Shown here: positions 52,324 to 61,348 of the stretch, in pieces
How the letters are laid out: each line of letters starts with the position of its first letter
Position numbering within the stretch: position 1 is the stretch's first letter
Assembly (NCBI GenBank): GCA_934755305.1
Contig: CAKVLD010000001.1
Span: 117,697-181,696 of the forward strand
DNA from: an uncultured Clostridium sp.
GTDB taxonomy: Bacteria; Bacillota; Clostridia; Clostridiales; Clostridiaceae
Reading direction: 5' to 3'
DNA length: 64,000 nucleotides
The notes under the pieces: model-generated
Seen by the model: only the letters and a program-made list of their open reading frames with translations
The model's database searches: none
What the model was told of the DNA's origin: nothing
Program-made: the position numbers and the translations under genes

Positions 52324-53172
52324 ATGGGGCAAATAATTAATGGAAAAGAAGTTGTAGCTAAAGTAAAGGAAAATATAAAAGCTTTTGTAGATAATAGAAG
52401 TAAAGAGGGGTTAAATATACCAAAGATAGCATCTATACTAGTAGGTAAAGATGGAGGTTCTATTTATTATATGAATAGCCAAGAAAAAGTTGCGACTTCT
52501 CTAGGGCTATTATTTGAAAGAGTTGAATTAGAAGAAAGCATAAAAGAAGAAAAATTAATAGAAGTAATAGAAAAGTTAAACAATGATAAAACAGTTGGTG
52601 GAATAATAATACAATTACCATTACCTAAATCAATTAATGAAAAAAGAGTTATGAATAAGATAGCTGTAGAAAAAGATATAGATTGCTTAACTACAGAATC
52701 ACAAGGAAAACTTTATATGGGAGATAAAGGTTTTATACCTTGCACTCCAAATTCTGTAATAACACTTTTAAAAAGTTTAGATATAGAATTAGAAGGAAAA
52801 GAAGCTGTAGTTTTAGGTAGAAGTAATATTGTTGGTAAGCCAGTAGCTCAATTATTATTAAATGAAAACTGCACAGTTACAATATGTCATTCAAGAACTA
52901 AAAACTTGAAAGAAGTTTGTAAAAGAGCAGACATATTAGTGGTAGCTATAGGGCAACCTAATTTTGTAGATGATGAATTTGTTAAAGAAGGAGCTATAGT
53001 TATAGATGTTGGAACATCTTCTTTAAATGGCAAGATCACTGGAGACGTAGATTTTCAAAAGATTATAGATAGAGCAAGCTTTGTAACTCCAGTTCCAGGA
53101 GGAGTAGGGGCTTTAACTACAACACTTTTAATAAAAAATGCATGCGAGGCTTTGAAAAATAATGAAAATTAA
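52324..53172 (+). CDS. folD: Bifunctional methylene-THF dehydrogenase / methenyl-THF cyclohydrolase FolD
   Basis: A 282-residue enzyme linking 5,10-methylene-THF to 10-formyl-THF using NADP. It has SIYYMNSQEKVATSLG with the catalytic Lys, the QLPLPKSINEK motif, DIDCLTTESQGKL, CTPNSVITLLK and the Rossmann loop VVLGRSNIVGKPVAQLL, then PVPGGVGALTT. It overlaps xseA by 11 bases. Confidence 0.97.
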   Translation: MGQIINGKEVVAKVKENIKAFVDNRSKEGLNIPKIASILVGKDGGSIYYMNSQEKVATSLGLLFERVELEESIKEEKLIEVIEKLNNDKTVGGIIIQLPLPKSINEKRVMNKIAVEKDIDCLTTESQGKLYMGDKGFIPCTPNSVITLLKSLDIELEGKEAVVLGRSNIVGKPVAQLLLNENCTVTICHSRTKNLKEVCKRADILVVAIGQPNFVDDEFVKEGAIVIDVGTSSLNGKITGDVDFQKIIDRASFVTPVPGGVGALTTTLLIKNACEALKNNEN

Positions 53173-54358
53173 AACTTTATCCGTTAGTGAAGTAAATAAC
53201 TATTTCAAAAAAATAATTGATAATGATTTTATATTAAATAATCTCTCTGTAAAAGGGGAGATTTCTAATTTAAAATATCATAATAGTGGGCATATATATT
53301 TTTCTCTTAAAGATAATGCAAGTAAATTAAATTGTGTTATGTTTAAAAGTAGAGCAGAAGGGTTAAACTTTATGCTAGAAGAGGGAATGAGCGTAATTAT
53401 ATCTGGTAGAGCTTCTGTTTATACTGCAAATGGAAGCTTTCAATTATATTGTGATACTATTGAAAAAGAAGGACTAGGTTCTCTTTATGTAAAGTTTGAA
53501 GCTTTAAAAAAGAAACTTAGTGATGAAGGATATTTTGATGAAGAGTATAAAAAACCTATCCCATCTATGCCAAAAAGAATTGGTATAGTAACTTCAGAAA
53601 CAGGAGCTGCTGTTAGAGATATAATAAATGTATCAAGACGTAGAAATTCTTTAGTAGATTTAGTAGTATATCCTGCAAAAGTTCAAGGCCAAGATGCCTA
53701 TAAGGCTGTTATAGATGGTATAGAGTATTTTAACAAAACAAAAAGTGTAGATCTTATGATAATCGGAAGAGGAGGAGGATCTATAGAGGAACTTTGGAAT
53801 TTTAATGAAGAAAAATTAGCCATGGCTATATTTAAATCAAAAATTCCTATTATATCAGCTGTAGGACATGAAGTTGATTTTACAATATCAGATTTTGTGG
53901 CTGATGTTAGAGCTGCAACACCTTCTCAAGGAGCAGAAATAGCTGTGCCTTTAGAGAGTGATATATATAATGATTTAGAATCAGCTAAAAAGTTTATGGA
54001 ATCTTGTATAGAAAGTAGAATTCAATCTGAAAAGGTAAAGGTTGATTCGTTAAGTAGAATGTTAAAGTTACATTCTCCAATGTCTAAGATAGTAAATAGT
54101 TATAGAATTATTGACAATCTTAAAGAAGCATTAGATAAAAATATATTACACAAGATAGAAATAGAAAAACAAAAATTACAAGGATTAAATAAATTATTAA
54201 TAGCAAATAATCCAACTAACTTACTAAGTAAAGGTTATGCTATAATAGAGGATGATAATGGCATAATTAAAACAATAGAAAACTTAAATGGTGAGAAAAA
54301 TATAAATATAACCTTGAAAGATGGAAAAGTACAAGGAAAGTTTACACCAAATAAATAG
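53162..54358 (+). CDS. xseA: Exodeoxyribonuclease VII large subunit
   Basis: A 398-residue subunit with an N-terminal OB fold (LSVKGEISNLKYHNSGHIYFSLKD in part), a catalytic domain (RIGIVTSETGAAVRDIINVSRRR, IIGRGGGSIEELWNFNEE, SAVGHEVDFTISDFVADVRAATPS in part) and a C-terminal coiled coil. With XseB it degrades single-stranded DNA. It begins within folD and is followed by xseB after 12 bases. Confidence 0.97.
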   Translation: MKIKTLSVSEVNNYFKKIIDNDFILNNLSVKGEISNLKYHNSGHIYFSLKDNASKLNCVMFKSRAEGLNFMLEEGMSVIISGRASVYTANGSFQLYCDTIEKEGLGSLYVKFEALKKKLSDEGYFDEEYKKPIPSMPKRIGIVTSETGAAVRDIINVSRRRNSLVDLVVYPAKVQGQDAYKAVIDGIEYFNKTKSVDLMIIGRGGGSIEELWNFNEEKLAMAIFKSKIPIISAVGHEVDFTISDFVADVRAATPSQGAEIAVPLESDIYNDLESAKKFMESCIESRIQSEKVKVDSLSRMLKLHSPMSKIVNSYRIIDNLKEALDKNILHKIEIEKQKLQGLNKLLIANNPTNLLSKGYAIIEDDNGIIKTIENLNGEKNINITLKDGKVQGKFTPNK

Positions 54359-54370
54359 GAGGACGTTTTA

Positions 54371-54577
54371 ATGGCTAAAAAAGAAAGTTATGAAGAGATG
54401 CTAACTAAACTCGAAGAAGTTTTACATCTTTTAGAAGGAGAAGAGCTATCATTAGATCAATCTATGAAAGCATATGAAGATGGAGTTAAGCTTGTAAATA
54501 AGTTATACAAAACATTGAATACTTTAGAAGGTAAGGTATCTTTAGTAAAGAATGAAAAAGAAGTGGAGTTTGAATAG
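54371..54577 (+). CDS. xseB: Exodeoxyribonuclease VII small subunit
   Basis: A 68-residue helical protein with the XseB pattern SYEEMLTKLEEVLHLLEGEELSLDQSMKAYEDGVKLV in part. Several copies bind the XseA coiled coil. AGGAGGAC precedes the ATG. It ends 4 bases before the next start codon. Confidence 0.95.
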   Translation: MAKKESYEEMLTKLEEVLHLLEGEELSLDQSMKAYEDGVKLVNKLYKTLNTLEGKVSLVKNEKEVEFE

Positions 54578-54581
54578 TAAT

Positions 54582-55454
54582 ATGAATATAGATAATTGTA
54601 AGAAAGAAATAGATGAGTATTTAAGAACATATTTTGAGGGAAAAGGTGGTTACAATAAACTTATATATGAAGCCTCAAGCTATAGCTTAAATATAGGTGG
54701 AAAAAGAATAAGGCCTATACTACTATTACTTGGATACAATTTATATAAAGAAGATTATAAAAAAGTCTTACCTATGGCAGCAGCTATTGAAATGATTCAT
54801 ACTTACTCTTTAATTCATGATGATTTACCTGCAATGGATAATGATGATTTAAGAAGAGGTAAACCTACAAATCATAAAGTTTATGGAGCAGCTATAGCAA
54901 CTTTAGCAGGAGATGCGTTATTAAATGAAGCTATGATAATAATGATGAATTATGCTTTAGAAAATGGAACAGATGCATTAGAAGCAGCTAGAGAAATAGC
55001 AGTAGCAGCTGGCGCTGAAGGAATGATAGGTGGTCAGGTAGTAGATATATTAAGCGAGGAAAAAGAAAGTATATCAACTGAAGAGTTAAAATACATGCAT
55101 CTAAAAAAGACTGGAGAACTTATAAGAAGTTCTATAGTTGCAGGAGCAATTTTAGCTAAGGCACCTAAAGAGGATATAGAAAAGTTAGACTTATATGGTA
55201 AAAGATTAGGGTTAGCTTTCCAAGTTAAAGATGATATATTAGATTTAGTTGGTTCAGTTGAAAAGTTAGGTAAAAATACTAATAAGGATGATAAGTGTAA
55301 TAAGTCTAATTTCATAACTGTGTATGGGTTAGATAAATGTAAAGAGTTATGCAAAGAATTGACAGAAGATAGCTTGGAAATTCTTAATAGTTTAACTGTT
55401 TCAGCGAAGGGGCTTAAAGAGTTAACTATAAGACTTTTAAATAGAGAAAACTAG
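54582..55454 (+). CDS. ispA: Polyprenyl synthetase, farnesyl/geranyl diphosphate synthase
   Basis: A 290-residue trans-prenyltransferase. It has GGKRIRPILLLLGY, the first Asp-rich motif LIHDDLPAMDNDDLRRG, GGQVVDIL, the LKKTGELIRSSIVAG region and the second Asp-rich motif FQVKDDILDLVG. It makes the allylic diphosphate precursor for undecaprenyl and other prenyl chains. The ATG at 54582 is preferred; an in-frame ATG at 54552 lies inside xseB with no ribosome site. It sits directly before dxs. Confidence 0.95.
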   Translation: MNIDNCKKEIDEYLRTYFEGKGGYNKLIYEASSYSLNIGGKRIRPILLLLGYNLYKEDYKKVLPMAAAIEMIHTYSLIHDDLPAMDNDDLRRGKPTNHKVYGAAIATLAGDALLNEAMIIMMNYALENGTDALEAAREIAVAAGAEGMIGGQVVDILSEEKESISTEELKYMHLKKTGELIRSSIVAGAILAKAPKEDIEKLDLYGKRLGLAFQVKDDILDLVGSVEKLGKNTNKDDKCNKSNFITVYGLDKCKELCKELTEDSLEILNSLTVSAKGLKELTIRLLNREN

Positions 55455-55472
55455 TAAAGGGAAGAATGAAAA

Positions 55473-57329
55473 ATGAAAAAGATTTTAGAGAATGCTAAAT
55501 TCCCTCAGGATATAAAAAAGTTAAATACAAAAGAGTTAGAAATTTTAGGGGAAGAAATAAGAGGATTTCTTATAGAAAAGGTTTCTAAAACAGGAGGTCA
55601 TCTAGCTTCAAACCTTGGAGTTGTAGATTTAACATTAAGTTTATTTAAAAGTTTTGACGTAGAAAAAGATAAATTTATTTGGGATGTAGGTCATCAAAGT
55701 TATGTACATAAAATTTTAACAGGAAGAAAAGATAGATTTGATGTTCTTAGACAAAAAGGTGGAATGAGTGGATTCCCTAAAAGAAATGAAAGTAAATATG
55801 ATTGTTTTGATACAGGTCATAGTAGTACTTCTATTTCAGCAGCAGTAGGAATGGCAAGGGCTAGAGACTTAAAAAAGGAAGACTATCATGTTGTAGCAAT
55901 TATAGGTGATGGTGCATTAACAGGTGGAATGGCATTTGAAGCTTTAAATGATGTAGGGTTTAATAAAACAAATCTTACTATAATTTTAAATGATAATGAA
56001 ATGTCTATAGCAAAAAATGTTGGTGGACTTTCTAAATATTTAGGTAAGCTTAGAATGGAACCTAGATATAATAAAATAAAAACTGATATTCACAGTACTT
56101 TAAATATGTCAAAGGTAGGTAAAAGTTTTGCACATTCAGTTTCAAAAATAAAAAATGGAATAAAGCAATTAGTAGTACCTTCTATGTTATTTGAAGATAT
56201 GGGAATAAAATATATAGGTCCTATAGATGGTCATGATATTGAGCTTATGAACGAAGTATTTGAAAAAGCAAAATTAATACCAGGTCCTGTTATAATACAT
56301 GCAATTACAAAAAAAGGTAAGGGATATGATAAGGCAGAAGAAAGACCAGAAAAATATCATGGTGTAGCTCCCTTTGATTCAGAAATAGGTGTGGCTTTAT
56401 CTTCAAGCAAAAAGAATTATTCAAAGGCCTTTGGAGATTCTATAATACAAATAGCTAAAGAGGATAAAGATGTAGTTGCTATAACAGCAGCTATGCCAGA
56501 TGGAACTGGACTTAGAGAGTTTGGAAAATTATATCCTAAAAGACTATTTGATGTGGGTATAGCAGAACAACATGCAGTAACACTCGCAGCAGGAATGGCA
56601 ACTGCAGGATTAAAACCAGTTTTCGCGGTATACTCTACATTTTTGCAAAGGGCTTATGATCAAGTTTTACATGATGTGTGCATTCAAAATTTACCAGTAG
56701 TTTTTGCTATAGATAGAGCAGGAATAGTAGGAGATGATGGAGAAACACATCAAGGAATTATGGATATATCTTATTTATCAATGATACCTAATATGACTAT
56801 AGTAGCACCTAAATGTTTAGATGAAGTGGATATTATACTTAGATGGGCTATTAATAAAGGTACACCAGTAGCTATAAGATACCCTAGAGGTGGAGATATT
56901 TTAGAAAATATAATACCTTTAAAAGAAATAAGTTTTGGAAAATGGGAAGTATTAAATAAAGGTAAAAAGATAGCTGTGGTTGCAACTGGAAGAATGGTTC
57001 AACATTCTTTAAAAGCTATAAAAATCCTAAAAGAAAAAGGAATAGAAGTAGAATTAATTAATGCAACTTTTATAAAGCCTTTAGATACAGATTTATTAGA
57101 TAGATTAGTAAGAGAAAACTATAATATAGTTTCTGTTGAAGATAATATAAGAAAAGGTGGTTTGGGATCTTATATAGGAGAATATTTAATTGATTCAGAT
57201 TATAAAGGAAAATTTATAACTTTAGGATATAAAGATGAATTTGTAGAGCAAGGTAAAGTAGATCTTCTATATGAAGAATATGGCTTAGATTCAAAAGGAA
57301 TAGCAGAATCAGTGCTAAAATTAGTTTAA
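55473..57329 (+). CDS. dxs: 1-deoxy-D-xylulose-5-phosphate synthase
   Basis: A 618-residue thiamine diphosphate enzyme that condenses pyruvate and glyceraldehyde-3-phosphate, the first step of the MEP isoprenoid pathway. It has GGHLASNLGVVDLTL, DVGHQSYVHKILTGR, the TPP motif GDGALTGGMAFEALND, DNEMSIAKNVGG, FDVGIAEQHAVTLAAGMA and DRAGIVGDDGETHQG. It follows ispA, so isoprenoid genes are grouped. Confidence 0.97.
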   Translation: MKKILENAKFPQDIKKLNTKELEILGEEIRGFLIEKVSKTGGHLASNLGVVDLTLSLFKSFDVEKDKFIWDVGHQSYVHKILTGRKDRFDVLRQKGGMSGFPKRNESKYDCFDTGHSSTSISAAVGMARARDLKKEDYHVVAIIGDGALTGGMAFEALNDVGFNKTNLTIILNDNEMSIAKNVGGLSKYLGKLRMEPRYNKIKTDIHSTLNMSKVGKSFAHSVSKIKNGIKQLVVPSMLFEDMGIKYIGPIDGHDIELMNEVFEKAKLIPGPVIIHAITKKGKGYDKAEERPEKYHGVAPFDSEIGVALSSSKKNYSKAFGDSIIQIAKEDKDVVAITAAMPDGTGLREFGKLYPKRLFDVGIAEQHAVTLAAGMATAGLKPVFAVYSTFLQRAYDQVLHDVCIQNLPVVFAIDRAGIVGDDGETHQGIMDISYLSMIPNMTIVAPKCLDEVDIILRWAINKGTPVAIRYPRGGDILENIIPLKEISFGKWEVLNKGKKIAVVATGRMVQHSLKAIKILKEKGIEVELINATFIKPLDTDLLDRLVRENYNIVSVEDNIRKGGLGSYIGEYLIDSDYKGKFITLGYKDEFVEQGKVDLLYEEYGLDSKGIAESVLKLV

Positions 57330-57342
57330 GAGGAGATAACAT

Positions 57343-58152
57343 ATGTCGGAAAAGAAACAAAGGTTAGATATATTATTAGTAGAAAGAGGTATAATATCCT
57401 CAAGAGAAAAGGCAAAAGCTTGTATAATGGCAGGTCAAGTATATGTTGATGGTCAAAAAATAGACAAGGCAGGAGAAAAAATATCTGTAGAAGCTAATAT
57501 AGAATATAGAGGTCATGCAATTCCTTATGTAAGTAGAGGGGGATTAAAACTAGAGAAAGCTATGAAAATATGGCCAATTACTTTAGAAGATAAAGTATGT
57601 ATGGATATAGGAGCTTCTACTGGTGGATTTACAGATTGTATGCTTCAAAATGGAGCAAAAAAAGTATTCTCTGTAGATGTTGGATATGGACAATTTGCAT
57701 GGAAATTAAGAACAGATGAAAGAGTAGTTTGTATGGAAAGAACAAATATCAGATATGTTACACCAGATGATATAGGAGAATTATTAGATTTCGCATCAAT
57801 AGATGTATCCTTTATATCATTAAAGAAAATTATGCCTGCAACTATTGGATTATTAAAAGATAAAGGGGAAGTAGTTGCTTTAATAAAGCCTCAATTTGAA
57901 GCAGGTCGTGAAAAGGTAGGAAAAAAAGGTGTAGTTAGAGATATAGCAGTACATAAAGAAGTAGTTCATGGAATAGTAGATTATTTATTAGAACAAAATC
58001 TTAATGTATTAGGTATAGGATATTCACCAATAAAAGGACCTGAAGGAAATAGAGAATATTTAGTTTATTTTAGTAAGGATAAAGAAAAAGAAAGTTCTTT
58101 CGAAATAGAAGATATAGATAAAGTTGTAGAAGAATCACATATAGAAATTTAA
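57343..58152 (+). CDS. tlyA: TlyA family rRNA 2'-O-methyltransferase (YqxC)
   Basis: A 269-residue protein with an N-terminal S4 domain (about 6-66, RLDILLVERGIISSREKAKACIMAGQVYV in part) and an FtsJ-like SAM domain (MDIGASTGGFTDCMLQNGAKKVFSVDVGYGQ in part, later ALIKPQFEAGREKVGKKGVV in part). TlyA methylates ribosomal RNA; the hemolysin name is historical. GAGGAGATAAC precedes the ATG. Confidence 0.93.
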   Translation: MSEKKQRLDILLVERGIISSREKAKACIMAGQVYVDGQKIDKAGEKISVEANIEYRGHAIPYVSRGGLKLEKAMKIWPITLEDKVCMDIGASTGGFTDCMLQNGAKKVFSVDVGYGQFAWKLRTDERVVCMERTNIRYVTPDDIGELLDFASIDVSFISLKKIMPATIGLLKDKGEVVALIKPQFEAGREKVGKKGVVRDIAVHKEVVHGIVDYLLEQNLNVLGIGYSPIKGPEGNREYLVYFSKDKEKESSFEIEDIDKVVEESHIEI

Positions 58153-58176
58153 ACTATTAAAAATAGGGGGCATTTT

Positions 58177-59016
58177 GTGGTGAGAATTGGTATAGCTATT
58201 AATATAACAAAAGATAAAGATGATAGAATATTAAATATGGTTAAGGAAAAATTTAAAAAAAACTTTAACATAGAAAATATACCAGTATTTAATTCTTTTA
58301 CTGTAAGAGAGCAAATTTTAGGTCATGACTTAGATTTATTAGTAGTACTAGGGGGCGATGGTACTTTACTTAGTGTAGCTAGAGAAATTTGTGACATAAC
58401 TGAGGTACCTATATTTGGTATAAATATAGGTAATCTTGGTTTTTTATCAAGTATAGAATTGGCTGATATAGATGAAGCCATTCAAAAAATAAAAAATAAA
58501 CAGTACATAATAGACAGTAGAATGTTATTACATTGTCGTTCTAGTAATGGTAAAGAAATGAGGATAGATAACGCCTTAAATGATGTGGTTCTAGCAAGGG
58601 GAATATTATCAAGAATGGTAAAATTCCAAGTATTTGTAGATAATAAGCTATATACAACATTTAAAGGTGATGGACTTATAGTAGCAACACCTACAGGTTC
58701 AACAGCTTATTCATTTTCAGCAGGTGGACCATTTATTTACCCTAACCTAGATCTTATAACATTAACTCCAATATGCCCTCATACAAAGAATATGCAAACT
58801 ATAGTTTTAAGTGGTAATAGTAATATAGAAATTATCCCTGAAAATGGTGATGATGAAATGTATCTAACTATAGATGGCCAAAAAGCTTGTAAGATAGATG
58901 ATGGTGTTTCTGTTAAGATAAGAAGGGCAAAAAAACACAGTCAAGTACTTTTATTTAATGATTATGATTATTTTAAGGTATTAAGGGCAAAACTTTTAAA
59001 TAGTCCAGAAGAATAA
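58177..59016 (+). CDS. nadK: NAD kinase
   Basis: A 279-residue enzyme that phosphorylates NAD to NADP. The LVVLGGDGTLLSVARE motif, GINIGNLGFLSSIE, LNDVVLARG and TPTGSTAYSFSAGGP are all present. The start is GTG at 58177 or the adjacent GTG at 58180, both after AGGGGGC; the ribosome site does not decide between them. It lies between tlyA and argR, a common clostridial order. Confidence 0.96.
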   Translation: MVRIGIAINITKDKDDRILNMVKEKFKKNFNIENIPVFNSFTVREQILGHDLDLLVVLGGDGTLLSVAREICDITEVPIFGINIGNLGFLSSIELADIDEAIQKIKNKQYIIDSRMLLHCRSSNGKEMRIDNALNDVVLARGILSRMVKFQVFVDNKLYTTFKGDGLIVATPTGSTAYSFSAGGPFIYPNLDLITLTPICPHTKNMQTIVLSGNSNIEIIPENGDDEMYLTIDGQKACKIDDGVSVKIRRAKKHSQVLLFNDYDYFKVLRAKLLNSPEE

Positions 59017-59032
59017 TAGGCGGTGAAAAGTA

Positions 59033-59482
59033 TTGAAATCTAAAAGACATATTAAGATTTTGGAAATAATCAAAGAAAAAAATGTAGAAACACAAGAAGA
59101 ACTTGCCATGGAACTTAGAAAAGCAGGTTATGAAGTAACACAAGCAACTGTATCTAGAGATATAAAAGACTTAAAGTTAATTAAGATGCAAGCAGCATCA
59201 GGAAAATATGGGTATGTAGCTCCAAAAGTAGAAGAGAGTTATGAATCAGATAAGTTAATAAAGGTTTTATCAGCATTGACAGTATCAGTAGAAAATATTG
59301 ATAAGATGGTAGTAGTAAAAACTGTATCAGCAGGGGCTGCCCCAGTAGCAGAAGCTATAGATGGTTTTGGATTTGAAGATGTTGCAGGAAGTATAGCAGG
59401 AGAAAACACAGTTTTTATAATGCTAAGAACTTTAGAAGGTGCAAAGGAATTAGTACAAAACATACAGAAATACATTTCCTAG
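59033..59482 (+). CDS. argR: Arginine repressor ArgR/AhrC
   Basis: A 149-residue regulator with an N-terminal winged helix (KSKRHIKILEIIKEKNVETQEEL in part, ATVSRDIKDLKLIK) and a C-terminal hexamerisation/arginine-binding domain (SAGAAPVAEAIDGFGFEDVAGSIAGENTVF in part). It represses arginine synthesis in response to arginine. At the ligand loop it has GENT where characterised ArgR proteins have GDDT or GDNT. Start TTG 59033 follows GGCGGTG. Its place before recN is the usual Gram-positive order. Confidence 0.95.
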   Translation: MKSKRHIKILEIIKEKNVETQEELAMELRKAGYEVTQATVSRDIKDLKLIKMQAASGKYGYVAPKVEESYESDKLIKVLSALTVSVENIDKMVVVKTVSAGAAPVAEAIDGFGFEDVAGSIAGENTVFIMLRTLEGAKELVQNIQKYIS

Positions 59483-59495
59483 AGGTGGTGTAAAT

Positions 59496-61190
59496 TTGTT
59501 AATACAATTAAATATTAAAAATTTTGCGTTAATAGAAGAAATAACAGTTGAATTTAGAGAAGGTTTCAATATTTTATCAGGTGAAACTGGAGCAGGTAAA
59601 TCTATATTAATAGATGCAATAGATTATGTGTTAGGTGGAAAATTCTCAAAGGATTTAATAAGAACAGGTAAAGATAGAACTTTTGTAGAAGCAATATTTT
59701 CCTTGAATAATGACAAAGTTAATTTGATTTTAGATGAATTAGGTATAGAATATGATGATATGTTAATAATATCAAGAGAAACTTTATTAAGCGGAAAAAC
59801 TATAGTTAAAGTTAATGGTAAAAGTTTAATAGTAACTCAGCTTAGAAGAATACGTGAGAGATTATTAGATATTCATGGACAGCATCAAAATCACAGTTTA
59901 CTTCAAAGAAGCAGTCATATTATGTATTTAGATAATTTTATTGGTGAAGAGATAGAAGAACATGTAGAAAAGTTCTTTAAATTGAAAGAAGAATTAAATG
60001 AAATAAAAAATAAAATTTTTAAAATTCAAGGTAGTGAAGATAGAGATAAGCTTATAGATTATACTAAATTCCAAATTGATGATATAGAAAAAGGTAAGCT
60101 TAGAATAGGAGAAGAGGAAGAACTTAAAGAAGAATTTAATGTTTTATCAAATGCAGAAAAGATAAACTCTGCTCTTAAGATGAGTTACGGTTATTTAGAT
60201 GGTAGAGAAGATGGATTTTCAGTATTAGAATCTTTATCAAAAGTAATAGGTGAATTATCATCAGTAGAAAATCATTTTGAAGCTTTAAAAGAAAAAAAAG
60301 AAATATTAGAAGGTGCATACTATAATATTCAAGAAGTAGCTAGAGACATTAGAGATCTTGGGGATGATATATTATATGACGAAGATAGACTAGCTAAGAT
60401 AAATGAAAGAATATATGTAATAAATACATATAAAAAGAAATATGGTCCTACTGTAGAAGAAGTATTAGTTCATTATAAAGAATTAAAAGAAAAATATAAT
60501 GAATTAGTAAATGCAGAAGAAATACTAAATGAGTTAAAAGAAAAGGAAAAAGCTATACTTTTATCCATGAAAAAAGTAGGACAGGTATTACATGATATAA
60601 GATGTAAACATAAAGCTGCATTAGAAGAAAAAATATTAAAAGAGCTTTCTTATGTAGGTCTTGAAAAATCTAGAATGGAAATAGAGGTGGAACTTCAAGA
60701 AGAAGTTAGAGAAAGAGGATTTGATGATGTATGCATAATGATATCAACAAACCCAGGAGAACCTTTAAAACCATTAGAAAGAGTATTATCAGGTGGAGAG
60801 CTTTCAAGAATAATGCTTGCTTTAAAATGTGTATTTGCAGATAAAGATGATATATCTACATTAATATTTGACGAAATTGATACAGGTATTAGTGGTGAAG
60901 TAGGACAAAGAGTTGGAGAAAAGATGTATCAAGTATCCTTAGGACATCAAGTATTATGTATAACCCATTTACCACAAATAGCAATATTATCAGATCATCA
61001 TTACTTTGTATCAAAACAAGTAAAAGATAATAAAACTTTTACAAAAATAGAGTTATTATCATTAGATGAAAAAATAAGACAAGTAGCATCTATGTTAGGT
61101 GGAAGAGAAGTAACGGAAGCTACCTTAGAAAATGTAAGAGAGATGCTTAGATTTTCAGAAAATAAAAAACATGAAATAAAAGAAAATTAA
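59496..61190 (+). CDS. recN: DNA repair protein RecN
   Basis: A 564-residue SMC-like ATPase with Walker A GETGAGKSILIDAIDYVLGG near the N-terminus, a long split coiled coil (about 155-370), and the signature LSGGELSRIMLALK with Walker B LIFDEIDTGISGE, then ITHLPQIA. It acts early at DNA double-strand breaks. Start TTG at 59496 lies behind AGAGGTGGTG and begins the standard MLIQLNIKNFALIEE. Confidence 0.96.
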   Translation: MLIQLNIKNFALIEEITVEFREGFNILSGETGAGKSILIDAIDYVLGGKFSKDLIRTGKDRTFVEAIFSLNNDKVNLILDELGIEYDDMLIISRETLLSGKTIVKVNGKSLIVTQLRRIRERLLDIHGQHQNHSLLQRSSHIMYLDNFIGEEIEEHVEKFFKLKEELNEIKNKIFKIQGSEDRDKLIDYTKFQIDDIEKGKLRIGEEEELKEEFNVLSNAEKINSALKMSYGYLDGREDGFSVLESLSKVIGELSSVENHFEALKEKKEILEGAYYNIQEVARDIRDLGDDILYDEDRLAKINERIYVINTYKKKYGPTVEEVLVHYKELKEKYNELVNAEEILNELKEKEKAILLSMKKVGQVLHDIRCKHKAALEEKILKELSYVGLEKSRMEIEVELQEEVRERGFDDVCIMISTNPGEPLKPLERVLSGGELSRIMLALKCVFADKDDISTLIFDEIDTGISGEVGQRVGEKMYQVSLGHQVLCITHLPQIAILSDHHYFVSKQVKDNKTFTKIELLSLDEKIRQVASMLGGREVTEATLENVREMLRFSENKKHEIKEN

Positions 61191-61209
61191 GTACATAAGT
61201 ACTGATAAA

Positions 61210-61256
61210 ATGGAAAAAATAAAATCGCATGAGTAATGTGGTTTTATTTTTTTTAT
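61210..61256 (+). terminator. Intrinsic terminator after recN
   Basis: A-rich arm AAAATAAAATCGCAT and T-rich arm ATGTGGTTTTATTTT pair with G-T tolerance around a five-base loop and end in a long T run. Confidence 0.8.
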
Positions 61257-61348
61257 TAAATAATTTTTGTCTTTAATAGAAAAGAAACTATAGCATATAA
61301 GGAACATCGAATGGGCAACTTATAGATAGAAGCAAAGGAGGAGACGAG

